Part shown: positions 1 to 6,678 of the stretch, piece after piece
Position numbering within the stretch: position 1 is the first letter of the stretch
How the letters are laid out: each line of letters opens with the position of its first letter
Assembly (NCBI RefSeq): GCF_004124275.1
Contig: NZ_CP027218.1
Coordinates: 5,465,001-5,529,000, forward strand
Length of the DNA: 64,000 nucleotides
Direction of reading: 5' to 3'
From: Pseudomonas sp. DTU12.3
Lineage (GTDB): Bacteria; Pseudomonadota; Gammaproteobacteria; Pseudomonadales; Pseudomonadaceae
Notes under the pieces: generated by a model
Databases searched by the model: none
What the model saw: only the letters and a program-made list of their open reading frames with translations
What the model was told of the DNA's origin: nothing
Program-made: the position numbers and the translations under genes

Positions 1-261
1 ATAAGGCGTGATCGCCTCATCCTTGACATTGACCGCCCCCCACTGGGTAGACGACAGCTTCTCGTTAAACCAGGCAGGCGCTTTCCCGGGCTCGACATCG
101 GCGTATCGAGCGGCATCCTCGGCACTGGCCCAGCGCGGCAGGCTACTGACGGCAATACCGGAAGCAGTAGCCCCCAACAATTGGCGGCGAGAGAGATAGA
201 TATTTTCAGGCGTGACATCCGACTCATGGCAGTCAGACGCTTTGGGGATTTTGATCAGCAT
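1..261 (-). CDS. msrP: Protein-methionine-sulfoxide reductase catalytic subunit MsrP (partial, N-terminal 87 residues)
   Basis: The gene reads off the left edge; only the N-terminus is visible. It starts at the ATG at 261 and has a twin-arginine signal (SRRQLLG, residues 24-30) followed by a hydrophobic stretch and the mature start. This fits the periplasmic molybdopterin enzyme MsrP (YedY), exported folded by Tat, which reduces oxidised methionine in envelope proteins together with the membrane heme protein MsrQ. The catalytic domain and msrQ lie outside the window. It follows pssA on the same strand with a 63-base gap, the order known from P. aeruginosa. The assignment rests on the signal, the N-terminal sequence and the context. 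Confidence 0.85.
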   Translation of the reverse strand, partial: MLIKIPKASDCHESDVTPENIYLSRRQLLGATASGIAVSSLPRWASAEDAARYADVEPGKAPAWFNEKLSSTQWGAVNVKDEAITPY

Positions 262-324
262 GACAACTCCGCAGCTTTGGAGGACAGATGCACCCATAGA
301 CTGCGGAGTATGCGTGAAATTACA

Positions 325-1182
325 TCACTCGGCTTTTTTGTGCCGACGAAGATGCAACAGGTACTGCACCGGACCGGAAGCTGCGTAGGCGAGGAACACC
401 AACAGCAGAATGCGCGGTGGATCACTGAACACCACAGCAAACACCAGTACGACGGCGAGGATTGCCACGAACGGTACACGGCCCTTCAAGTCCAGCTCTT
501 TGAAGCTGTTGTACTTGATGTTGCTGACCATCAGCATCCCGGCAGCCGCGACCATCAGTGCGACCAGAAACGACATCTTCGAACCCTGAATGCCGTAATC
601 GCTGAACGCCCAGACAATACCCGCGACCACACCGGCAGCCGCCGGACTGGCCAGACCGATGAAGTAGCGTTTATCAGCCGTGCCCACCTGCGTGTTGAAG
701 CGCGCCAGACGCAACGCCGCGCCCGCTACATAGATGAAGGCGACCATCCAGCCGACCTTGCCCATATCGCCCAATGCCCAACCGAACGCCAGCAACGCCG
801 GCGCAACACCGAACGCGACCATGTCCGACAGCGAGTCGTACTCGGCGCCGAAGGCACTCTGCGTATTGGTCATGCGGGCCACACGACCGTCGAGGCCGTC
901 GAGCACCATGGCGACGAAAATCGCGATCGCGGCAAACGCGAAATACTTGCTCCCGTTCGCCGAGTCGCCAGCACTCAGGGCAGCCTGGGCGCTCATCGAG
1001 TTGATGATGGAGTAAAACCCTGCGAACAGGTTCGCAGTGGTGAACAGATTCGGCAGCAGATAGATACCACGATGCCGGACTTTACGACCTTCTGCGTCGT
1101 GCCCTTCTTCGATGTGTTCATCGATGGGCAGCAGGCTTTCGGCGTCAGAAGCCTTGTTCGGCTCTTCGGGACGTTCGCTCAT
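325..1182 (-). CDS. pssA: CDP-diacylglycerol--serine O-phosphatidyltransferase
   Basis: PssA makes phosphatidylserine from CDP-diacylglycerol and serine, the first committed step to phosphatidylethanolamine, at the inner membrane. The 285-residue protein carries the full CDP-alcohol phosphotransferase motif: D95-G-L-D98-G-R-V-A-R, then G112, D116 and D120. Several hydrophobic segments follow. I chose the ATG at 1182 because AAGG lies 8 bases upstream; an in-frame ATG at 1188 gives only two more residues. An acidic, polar N-terminal tail of about 40 residues precedes the membrane domain. It lies downstream of ilvC, separated by a terminator, so it is probably transcribed on its own. Confidence 0.93.
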   Translation of the reverse strand: MSERPEEPNKASDAESLLPIDEHIEEGHDAEGRKVRHRGIYLLPNLFTTANLFAGFYSIINSMSAQAALSAGDSANGSKYFAFAAIAIFVAMVLDGLDGRVARMTNTQSAFGAEYDSLSDMVAFGVAPALLAFGWALGDMGKVGWMVAFIYVAGAALRLARFNTQVGTADKRYFIGLASPAAAGVVAGIVWAFSDYGIQGSKMSFLVALMVAAAGMLMVSNIKYNSFKELDLKGRVPFVAILAVVLVFAVVFSDPPRILLLVFLAYAASGPVQYLLHLRRHKKAE

Positions 1183-1285
1183 GGACATTACCTTGCAACG
1201 GTTTGGAGAAATTTCAACAGGTGCCTGAGGACGACAGTTCGGCCACAAACGCTGCAGCTTTATACCAGAACCACCGGCTCAAACG

Positions 1286-1311
1286 AAAAAACGCGGCCGA
1301 GGCCGCGTTTT
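1286..1311 (-). terminator. Intrinsic terminator after ilvC
   Basis: A GC-rich perfect stem (AACGCGGCC / GGCCGCGTT) with a two-base loop is followed on the minus strand by a run of six T. It lies 19 bases after the ilvC stop and would end the ilvIHC transcript before pssA. Confidence 0.8.
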
Positions 1312-1329
1312 CCCTACAAGAATGACGAC

Positions 1330-2346
1330 TTAGTTTTTGGCTTTGTCGACGATCTTGTTGGCACCGATCCACGGCATCATGGAGCGCAGTTGCTCGCCGA
1401 TGATTTCGATACCGTGAGCGGCGTTGTTACGACGCTTGGCGGTCATCGAAGGGTAGCCGGTTGCGCCTTCGCTGATGAACATTTTGGCGTATTCGCCGTC
1501 CTGAATACGTTTCAGGGCGTTGCGCATGGCCTGACGGGACTCGGCGTTGATCACTTCCGGGCCAGTCACGTACTCACCGTATTCGGCGTTGTTGGAGATC
1601 GAGTAGTTCATGTTGGCGATACCGCCTTCGTACATGAGGTCAACGATCAGCTTCAGTTCGTGCAGGCATTCGAAGTAGGCCATTTCCGGCGCGTAGCCAG
1701 CTTCAACCAGGGTTTCGAAACCGGCTTTAACCAGTTCAACGGTACCGCCGCACAGAACGGCTTGTTCGCCGAACAGGTCGGTTTCAGTCTCGTCCTTGAA
1801 GGTGGTTTCGATGATGCCGGTACGACCGCCACCAACGCCAGCAGCGTAGGACAGTGCAACGTTTTTGGCGTTGCCCGAGGCGTCCTGGTAGATCGCGATC
1901 AGGTCAGGGATACCGCCGCCCTTGACGAACTCGGAACGTACGGTGTGGCCCGGAGCTTTCGGCGCGATCATGATCACGTCGAGGTCGGCACGCGGAACAA
2001 CCTGGTTGTAGTGGATCGCGAAGCCGTGGGAGAAGGCCAGGGTGGCGCCTTTCTTGATGTTCGGCTCGATTTCGTTCTTGTACAGAGCAGACTGGAACTC
2101 GTCCGGAGTCAGGATCATGACGAGGTCGGCAGCAGCAACGGCGGAAGCAACGTCAGTCACTTTCAGGCCGTGAGCTTCAGCTTTGGCAACGGTGGCCGAA
2201 CCTTTACGCAGACCAACAGTAACGTCAACGCCGGAGTCTTTCAGGTTGCACGCTTGGGCGTGGCCCTGGGAACCGTAACCGATGATGGCAACTTTCTTGC
2301 CCTGGATGATCGACAGGTCGCAGTCTTTTTCGTAATAAACTTTCAT
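1330..2346 (-). CDS. ilvC: Ketol-acid reductoisomerase (NADP+)
   Basis: IlvC isomerises and reduces acetolactate or acetohydroxybutyrate in valine, leucine and isoleucine synthesis. At 338 residues it is the short class I form. The Rossmann motif GYGSQGHA is at 23-30, and the helical C-terminal domain carries conserved acidic metal-binding residues (for example in the DLFGEQAVLCGG segment). It starts at ATG 2346. It is the last gene of the ilvI-ilvH-ilvC block, 48 bases after ilvH, and ends at a strong terminator, so it supplies the step straight after the acetolactate synthase encoded upstream. Confidence 0.97.
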   Translation of the reverse strand: MKVYYEKDCDLSIIQGKKVAIIGYGSQGHAQACNLKDSGVDVTVGLRKGSATVAKAEAHGLKVTDVASAVAAADLVMILTPDEFQSALYKNEIEPNIKKGATLAFSHGFAIHYNQVVPRADLDVIMIAPKAPGHTVRSEFVKGGGIPDLIAIYQDASGNAKNVALSYAAGVGGGRTGIIETTFKDETETDLFGEQAVLCGGTVELVKAGFETLVEAGYAPEMAYFECLHELKLIVDLMYEGGIANMNYSISNNAEYGEYVTGPEVINAESRQAMRNALKRIQDGEYAKMFISEGATGYPSMTAKRRNNAAHGIEIIGEQLRSMMPWIGANKIVDKAKN

Positions 2347-2394
2347 GAAATTCCCCTATATATCCAGGCCGTTCAGGCCATTCACTAATTTGGT

Positions 2395-2886
2395 TTAGAT
2401 GCTGAGTACTTTGTCGCCGCGGGCAATGCCGGTCACGCCGCTGCGGACGGTTTCCAGAATCGATGCGGTGCCGATGGACTGAATGAAGCTGTCGAGCTTG
2501 TCGCTGGTACCGGTCAATTGAACGGTATACACGCTGGCACTGACATCGACGATCTGTCCACGGTAAATATCGGTGGTGCGTTTGATCTCGGCGCGCTGGG
2601 CGCCAGTGGCCTTGACCTTGACCAGCATCAGTTCGCGCTCGATGTGAGCGCTTTCCGACAGGTCCACCAGCTTGACCACTTCGATCAGCTTGTTCAGGTT
2701 TTTGGTGATCTGCTCGATGACTTCATCGTGGCCAACGGTGGTCAGCGTCAGACGCGACAGGGTCGGGTCTTCGGTCGGGGCCACGGTCAGGCTCTCGATG
2801 TTGTAGTTGCGCTGCGAGAACAGGCCGACTACGCGAGACAAAGCGCCGGGTTCGTTTTCCAGAAGCAAGGAAATAATGTGCCGCAT
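2395..2886 (-). CDS. ilvH: Acetolactate synthase small (regulatory) subunit
   Basis: This is the regulatory subunit of acetohydroxyacid synthase III, which binds valine through an N-terminal ACT domain and activates the large subunit. The protein opens with MRHIISLLLENEPGALSR, the typical ACT start, with the fold over about residues 3-78 and a C-terminal ACT-like region after it. The start at 2886 gives 163 residues, the usual length; an upstream extension to 2916 would run into ilvI and lacks family support. Only two bases separate it from the ilvI stop, so the two subunits are almost certainly translated from one message. Confidence 0.96.
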   Translation of the reverse strand: MRHIISLLLENEPGALSRVVGLFSQRNYNIESLTVAPTEDPTLSRLTLTTVGHDEVIEQITKNLNKLIEVVKLVDLSESAHIERELMLVKVKATGAQRAEIKRTTDIYRGQIVDVSASVYTVQLTGTSDKLDSFIQSIGTASILETVRSGVTGIARGDKVLSI

Positions 2887-2888
2887 GA

Positions 2889-4613
2889 TTAAGTACGCTC
2901 CGTCTTGCTCAGCCACATATCGCGCATCGAGCCGTCTTTGATCTGCATCGGATAGACGTGCTCGCTGGTGTCGACCGAAACGTCGATGATCACCAGGCGA
3001 TCCTTCATGGCGAACGCTTCTGCCATCTTCGACTTCAGATCTTTCGATTCGGTGATGCGTACGCCGACGTGGCCGTAGGCTTCAGCCAGCTTGACGAAGT
3101 CAGGCAGCGATTCCATGTAGGAGTGCGAGTGACGGCTGCCGTAGCTCATGTCCTGCCACTGACGAACCATCCCCAGAACACCGTTGTTCAGGATGACGAT
3201 TTTCACTGGCAAGCCATATTGCAGGCAGGTCGACAGTTCCTGGATGTTCATCTGGATACTGCCTTCGCCGGTAACGCAGGCAACATCGTCATCCGGGAAG
3301 CTCAACTTGATACCCATGGCCGCCGGGAAACCGAAGCCCATGGTGCCCAGACCGCCGGAGTTGATCCAGCGATTCGGCTTGTTGAACGTGTAGTACTGCG
3401 CAGCGAACATCTGATGCTGGCCCACGTCGGAAGTGATGTAGGCATCGCCCTTGGTCACTTCGCAGAGGGTTTCGATCACGGTCTGCGGCTTGATCACGCT
3501 GCCGTCGCCCTTTTCGTAAGGGAACAGGCCGCGATCACCACGCCATTCATCAACCTGCTTCCACCAACTGGCCACGGACTCCTTGTTCGGGGTCTCGCCG
3601 ATTTCCTTGAGGATCGCGACCATTTCGGTCAGGACGCTCTCGACCGGACCAACGATAGGCACGTCGGCCTTGATGGTCTTGGAAATCGAAGCCGGATCGA
3701 TGTCGATGTGAATGATCTTGGCGTTCGGGCAGAACTTCGCCGGGCCATTGATCACGCGATCGTCGAAACGCGCGCCGACCGCCAGGATCACGTCAGCGTG
3801 GTGCATCGCCAGGTTGGCGGTGTAGCTGCCGTGCATGCCGAGCATGCCGATGAACTGACGATCAGTACCAGGGAAACCGCCGAGGCCCATCAAGGTGTTG
3901 GTCACTGGCAAGTTGAGCATTTTCGCCAGTTCGGTCAGCGGTGCGGAACCGTTGCCGAGAATCACGCCGCCACCGGAGTACATGACCGGGCGCTTGGCCG
4001 CCAGGAGCATTTCTGCCGCCTTGCGAATTTGCCCGGAGTGACCGCGAACGGCCGGGCTGTAGGAACGCAGCTTGGCTTTCTTCGGGAAGATGTATTCGAA
4101 CTTCTCGGCCGGGTTGGTCATGTCTTTCGGGATATCGACCACGACCGGGCCCGGACGACCGGATTGCGCCAGGTAGAAGGCCTTCTTCATGACTTCCGGG
4201 ATTTCCGAAGCGTGTTTGATCATGAAGCTGTGCTTCACGATCGGCCGGGAAATACCGATCATGTCGGTTTCCTGGAACGCGTCGGTGCCGACCATGGTGC
4301 TTGGCACCTGACCGGAAATGATCACCATTGGAATCGAGTCCATATAGGCCGTGGCGATACCGGTGATGGCGTTTGTGGCGCCTGGACCGGACGTCACCAA
4401 TACCACGCCGGCTTTACCGGTGGCACGGGCATAGCCGTCAGCCATATGGGTTGCCGCTTGTTCGTGACGAACCAGGATGTGATTCACTTCCGGTTCTTTG
4501 AACAGGGCATCGTAAACATGCAGGAGAGCACCACCCGGGTACCCGTAGATATATTTGACGCCTTCGTCACGCAAAAAGCGGACGAGCATCTCACCGCCAG
4601 ATAAAAGCTCCAC
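2889..4613 (-). CDS. ilvI: Acetolactate synthase large (catalytic) subunit
   Basis: IlvI is a thiamine-diphosphate and FAD enzyme condensing pyruvate with pyruvate or 2-oxobutyrate. The N-terminal region has the family signature GYPGGALLHVYDAL and the cofactor-activating glutamate in RHEQAATHMADGYAR. The C-terminal ThDP motif reads GEGSIQMN...NN, with Glu in place of the usual Asp. I prefer the GTG at 4613, which has AGAGGT seven bases upstream and gives 574 residues; a GTG at 4622 leaves no room for a ribosome site. It is the first gene of ilvI-ilvH-ilvC and has a leader of about 260 bases. Confidence 0.95.
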   Translation of the reverse strand: MELLSGGEMLVRFLRDEGVKYIYGYPGGALLHVYDALFKEPEVNHILVRHEQAATHMADGYARATGKAGVVLVTSGPGATNAITGIATAYMDSIPMVIISGQVPSTMVGTDAFQETDMIGISRPIVKHSFMIKHASEIPEVMKKAFYLAQSGRPGPVVVDIPKDMTNPAEKFEYIFPKKAKLRSYSPAVRGHSGQIRKAAEMLLAAKRPVMYSGGGVILGNGSAPLTELAKMLNLPVTNTLMGLGGFPGTDRQFIGMLGMHGSYTANLAMHHADVILAVGARFDDRVINGPAKFCPNAKIIHIDIDPASISKTIKADVPIVGPVESVLTEMVAILKEIGETPNKESVASWWKQVDEWRGDRGLFPYEKGDGSVIKPQTVIETLCEVTKGDAYITSDVGQHQMFAAQYYTFNKPNRWINSGGLGTMGFGFPAAMGIKLSFPDDDVACVTGEGSIQMNIQELSTCLQYGLPVKIVILNNGVLGMVRQWQDMSYGSRHSHSYMESLPDFVKLAEAYGHVGVRITESKDLKSKMAEAFAMKDRLVIIDVSVDTSEHVYPMQIKDGSMRDMWLSKTERT

Positions 4614-5012
4614 GTTGTTCACCTCTAAAACGCCAGAATACCGTCCACAAAAAAGGGGCGGGTCTTAATAGGTTTACTTCTCGGCAGAGCATGAGCGACG
4701 GTGGTCGCCGACTACGTCAGCACTGACTGAGCAAGTATTGGGATCGTCCCAAGTGTTGCGGGCCTTTCCCACCCAGCGCGAGGTAACGCGTTGCGGGTGT
4801 AACAGGTCGGCGCGGATGTGCGCCTCATGATCTACCGAGTGGGTCTGCTTCTGGCAGTCCCTCTACAGCGGACTTTGGATTCTTCTGTTTCGCCCTCTCC
4901 AAGTCAAGTCGTCTGTGTGGTTAATTGTGGGTAAGCACATGAGAACGCAAGAAAAAACCTGAAAACCGCTACTCTGTTAGTGTCAATTGCGCAATTTTGC
5001 CAAGGAATCAGC
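4614..5012. other. Intergenic region with the ilvI leader and the 5' side of a DUF4124 gene
   Basis: This 399-base gap separates divergent genes. On the minus strand it holds the ilvI promoter (4879-4907) and an untranslated leader of roughly 260 bases with several short GC-rich hairpins. I looked for a branched-chain leader peptide and a terminator/antiterminator pair and found neither. On the plus strand only a short upstream region for the gene at 5013 is left, with AAGGAA as its ribosome site. Confidence 0.6.
4879..4907 (-). promoter_or_regulatory. Probable sigma70 promoter of ilvIHC
   Basis: On the minus strand TTGACT (-35) and AAGAAT (-10) are separated by 17 bases, predicting transcription from about 4872. 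It is the best promoter match upstream of ilvI and implies a long leader. Confidence 0.6.
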
Positions 5013-5429
5013 ATGCGAACGCTCCTCCTCACTCTGCTGATCGGCCTCAGCCCATGGTGCATGGCCGCTCAAATCTACAAATGGGTCGATGCCCAAGGGG
5101 TCACGCACTTCGATGCGCAGCCACCAGCGGGCCAATCATCCACTACCGTGCAGACGCCCTCCTCGCCCCCGCCGATACCTGCGGCAATGCCGGGCAGCGG
5201 TGCGCTCGGTGATCAGAAGGCTATCGATGACAAGGTGAAGAAACAGGTGGCTGATCAACAGACGCAGCTCAAGCAGTTTTGCGAGCAGGCACGGACCAAC
5301 CTTGCGCAATTGCAGAACAATCCGCGTTTGAGGGAGGAAGTAGAGGGACAGTTACGCCGGCTGGATGATGCGCAGCGTCAGGAGCGCATCGTCGAGGCGC
5401 AGAAACAGATCGCACAGAATTGCGAGTAG
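5013..5429 (+). CDS. DUF4124 domain-containing periplasmic protein
   Basis: A 138-residue secreted protein of unknown function. Residues 1-18 form a signal peptide ending in CMAA, followed at once by the DUF4124 core (QIYKWVDAQGVTHFDAQPP), a small beta-domain common in pseudomonad envelope proteins. A proline/serine-rich linker and a charged, helix-forming C-terminal half follow, probably a short coiled coil. The ATG at 5013 has AAGGAA upstream and begins the signal peptide; a longer frame from 4980 would put polar residues in front of it. It stands alone between the divergent ilvI gene and a REP pair. Confidence 0.85.
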   Translation: MRTLLLTLLIGLSPWCMAAQIYKWVDAQGVTHFDAQPPAGQSSTTVQTPSSPPPIPAAMPGSGALGDQKAIDDKVKKQVADQQTQLKQFCEQARTNLAQLQNNPRLREEVEGQLRRLDDAQRQERIVEAQKQIAQNCE

Positions 5430-5436
5430 ACACCAA

Positions 5437-5519
5437 TGTAGGAGCTGCCGAAGGCTGCGATCTGTTGATCTTGCTTTAAAAACAGGATCAAAAGATCGCA
5501 GCCTGCGGCAGCTCCTACA
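5437..5519. repeat. Paired REP element, type A (GTAGGAGCTGCC)
   Basis: Two inverted copies of the GTAGGAGCTGCCG(A/C)AGGCTGCGATC repeat are separated by a short AT-rich spacer, making one long hairpin. It lies between the convergent gene ends at 5429 and 5578. Confidence 0.9.
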
Positions 5520-5577
5520 GTTATCCGGTGCCCGCCGTAAAAAGGATTGAGGCGGTGCCAGCCCGCAAAGGATCGGT

Positions 5578-5916
5578 TTAGCGTGAGGCGGTGATCAGCA
5601 GGTCGAACTCTTTGAGCAGTACCTGAAGCTGACGATCCTTGCCCTGCAGGTTGCGCTGGGCAAAGACCATTTCAGCCATTTCCTGAATACCCGAAGCGTT
5701 CGGCAATGGCAGGTCCTGTTCGAGGATCATCTTCATCCGCGGCAGGAAAATCCATTGCAGCCACTGTTCGAAGTCCAGCGTATCGACCGAAAACGGCTCA
5801 ACACTGCTCAGCGCCTCGACCGACGGCGAAACCTCATCCCACCAGCCCTGCGTGCGCAGTTCACGCTCGATCAGCAACAGCTGATCGGCGATTTTCGGGA
5901 AACGGGCATCCATCAC
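5578..5916 (-). CDS. yqcC: YqcC family protein (DUF446)
   Basis: A 112-residue soluble protein of the YqcC/DUF446 family, whose biochemical role is not established. It has the family signature in the middle (FEQWLQWIFLPRMKMILE) and a conserved NASGIQEMAEMVFAQ stretch, with no signal peptide. Two adjacent ATG codons open the frame; the overlap with the upstream lipoprotein gene (four bases, ATGA type) indicates translational coupling. In other gammaproteobacteria yqcC lies next to the pseudouridine synthase gene truC; here it sits behind a TPR lipoprotein and mrcB, as in P. aeruginosa. Confidence 0.88.
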   Translation of the reverse strand: MMDARFPKIADQLLLIERELRTQGWWDEVSPSVEALSSVEPFSVDTLDFEQWLQWIFLPRMKMILEQDLPLPNASGIQEMAEMVFAQRNLQGKDRQLQVLLKEFDLLITASR

Positions 5917-6662
5917 AGCGAAACCTTGGCCTTCTGACGCGCCTGAGCGGCGCCGGCGGAATCACCTTGTTTCTCACGGGACTGAGCGATGATTTCCCAC
6001 AAGTTGGCCTGCAAGTCCGGACGACCGTTTGCCATGGTCAATGCACGACGGGCGAACTGCTCAGCTTGCGGCGCATCGCCCTGGGCCATGCGCACTTGCG
6101 CCAGGCGATAAAGGACTTGCGGCTCACGCGGAGCGACCCGTTGCGCACGCTCCAGGCTGGAGGACGCACCATTGAGGTCGCCGCCGGCCTGTTGCTGCTG
6201 AGCAGTGGTCAGCAAGGCGAGCACCGGACCATCCAGTTGCTCGTCGGCCGACAAGCCACCGCCGCTGCTGGCCGATGGAATCCCGCTCGGCGTCGAAGGC
6301 ATGCTGTAGCTTCCGGAATTGACCGGAGCCGACTCTACCGGCGAAGGCGTGTACGGCCCCGACGTGATCCCACCGGACGCCGGACCCGGCACGATTGGCG
6401 AAGAGCTGATCGGCGTCGACACGGCGGCGCCACCACCCGGTACCATCACCACCACACCGGTATCGCCTTGCGGAATAGCCTGAGTCTGGCTCTGCACAGG
6501 ACGTTTCACGGTCGTTTGACGGAAACCGCCATTGGCCGAAATACGTTCGCTGTTGGACACGGCAGTACCGGAGTCAACCACCGGAATCGAACCATGCTGT
6601 ACGGTAGAGCAGCCGCTGAGCAAAGCCACGGCGGTCACCGCTGGAATCAACCACTTGTTCAC
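5913..6662 (-). CDS. Tetratricopeptide-repeat lipoprotein
   Basis: A 249-residue lipoprotein: a short signal ends in the lipobox LSGC (Cys18), followed by a long Ser/Pro/Gly-rich disordered region (about 20-150) and a C-terminal TPR-like helical domain (about 155-240, ALLTTAQQQQAGGDLNGA and later RRALTMANGRPDLQANLW). It is 16 bases after mrcB and overlaps yqcC by four bases. The position suggests an outer-membrane partner for the PBP1B peptidoglycan synthase, comparable with LpoB or the TPR protein LpoP of pseudomonads; the LpoP assignment is inferred from domain order and adjacency, not from a decisive motif. Confidence 0.8.
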   Translation of the reverse strand: MNKWLIPAVTAVALLSGCSTVQHGSIPVVDSGTAVSNSERISANGGFRQTTVKRPVQSQTQAIPQGDTGVVVMVPGGGAAVSTPISSSPIVPGPASGGITSGPYTPSPVESAPVNSGSYSMPSTPSGIPSASSGGGLSADEQLDGPVLALLTTAQQQQAGGDLNGASSSLERAQRVAPREPQVLYRLAQVRMAQGDAPQAEQFARRALTMANGRPDLQANLWEIIAQSREKQGDSAGAAQARQKAKVSL

Positions 6663-6678
6663 TTGAAACCCTCTTTGC

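Noticed and set aside
181..2388. A 735-codon open frame on the plus strand, antisense to pssA and ilvC
   Set aside because: It has no domain, runs through a terminator and mirrors the codon pattern of the true genes. GC-rich pseudomonad genes often leave such long antisense frames.
4614..4878. A possible branched-chain leader peptide (36 codons from an ATG in the ilvI leader)
   Set aside because: It contains only a few Ile/Leu/Val codons, not a run, and has no good ribosome site or terminator after it.
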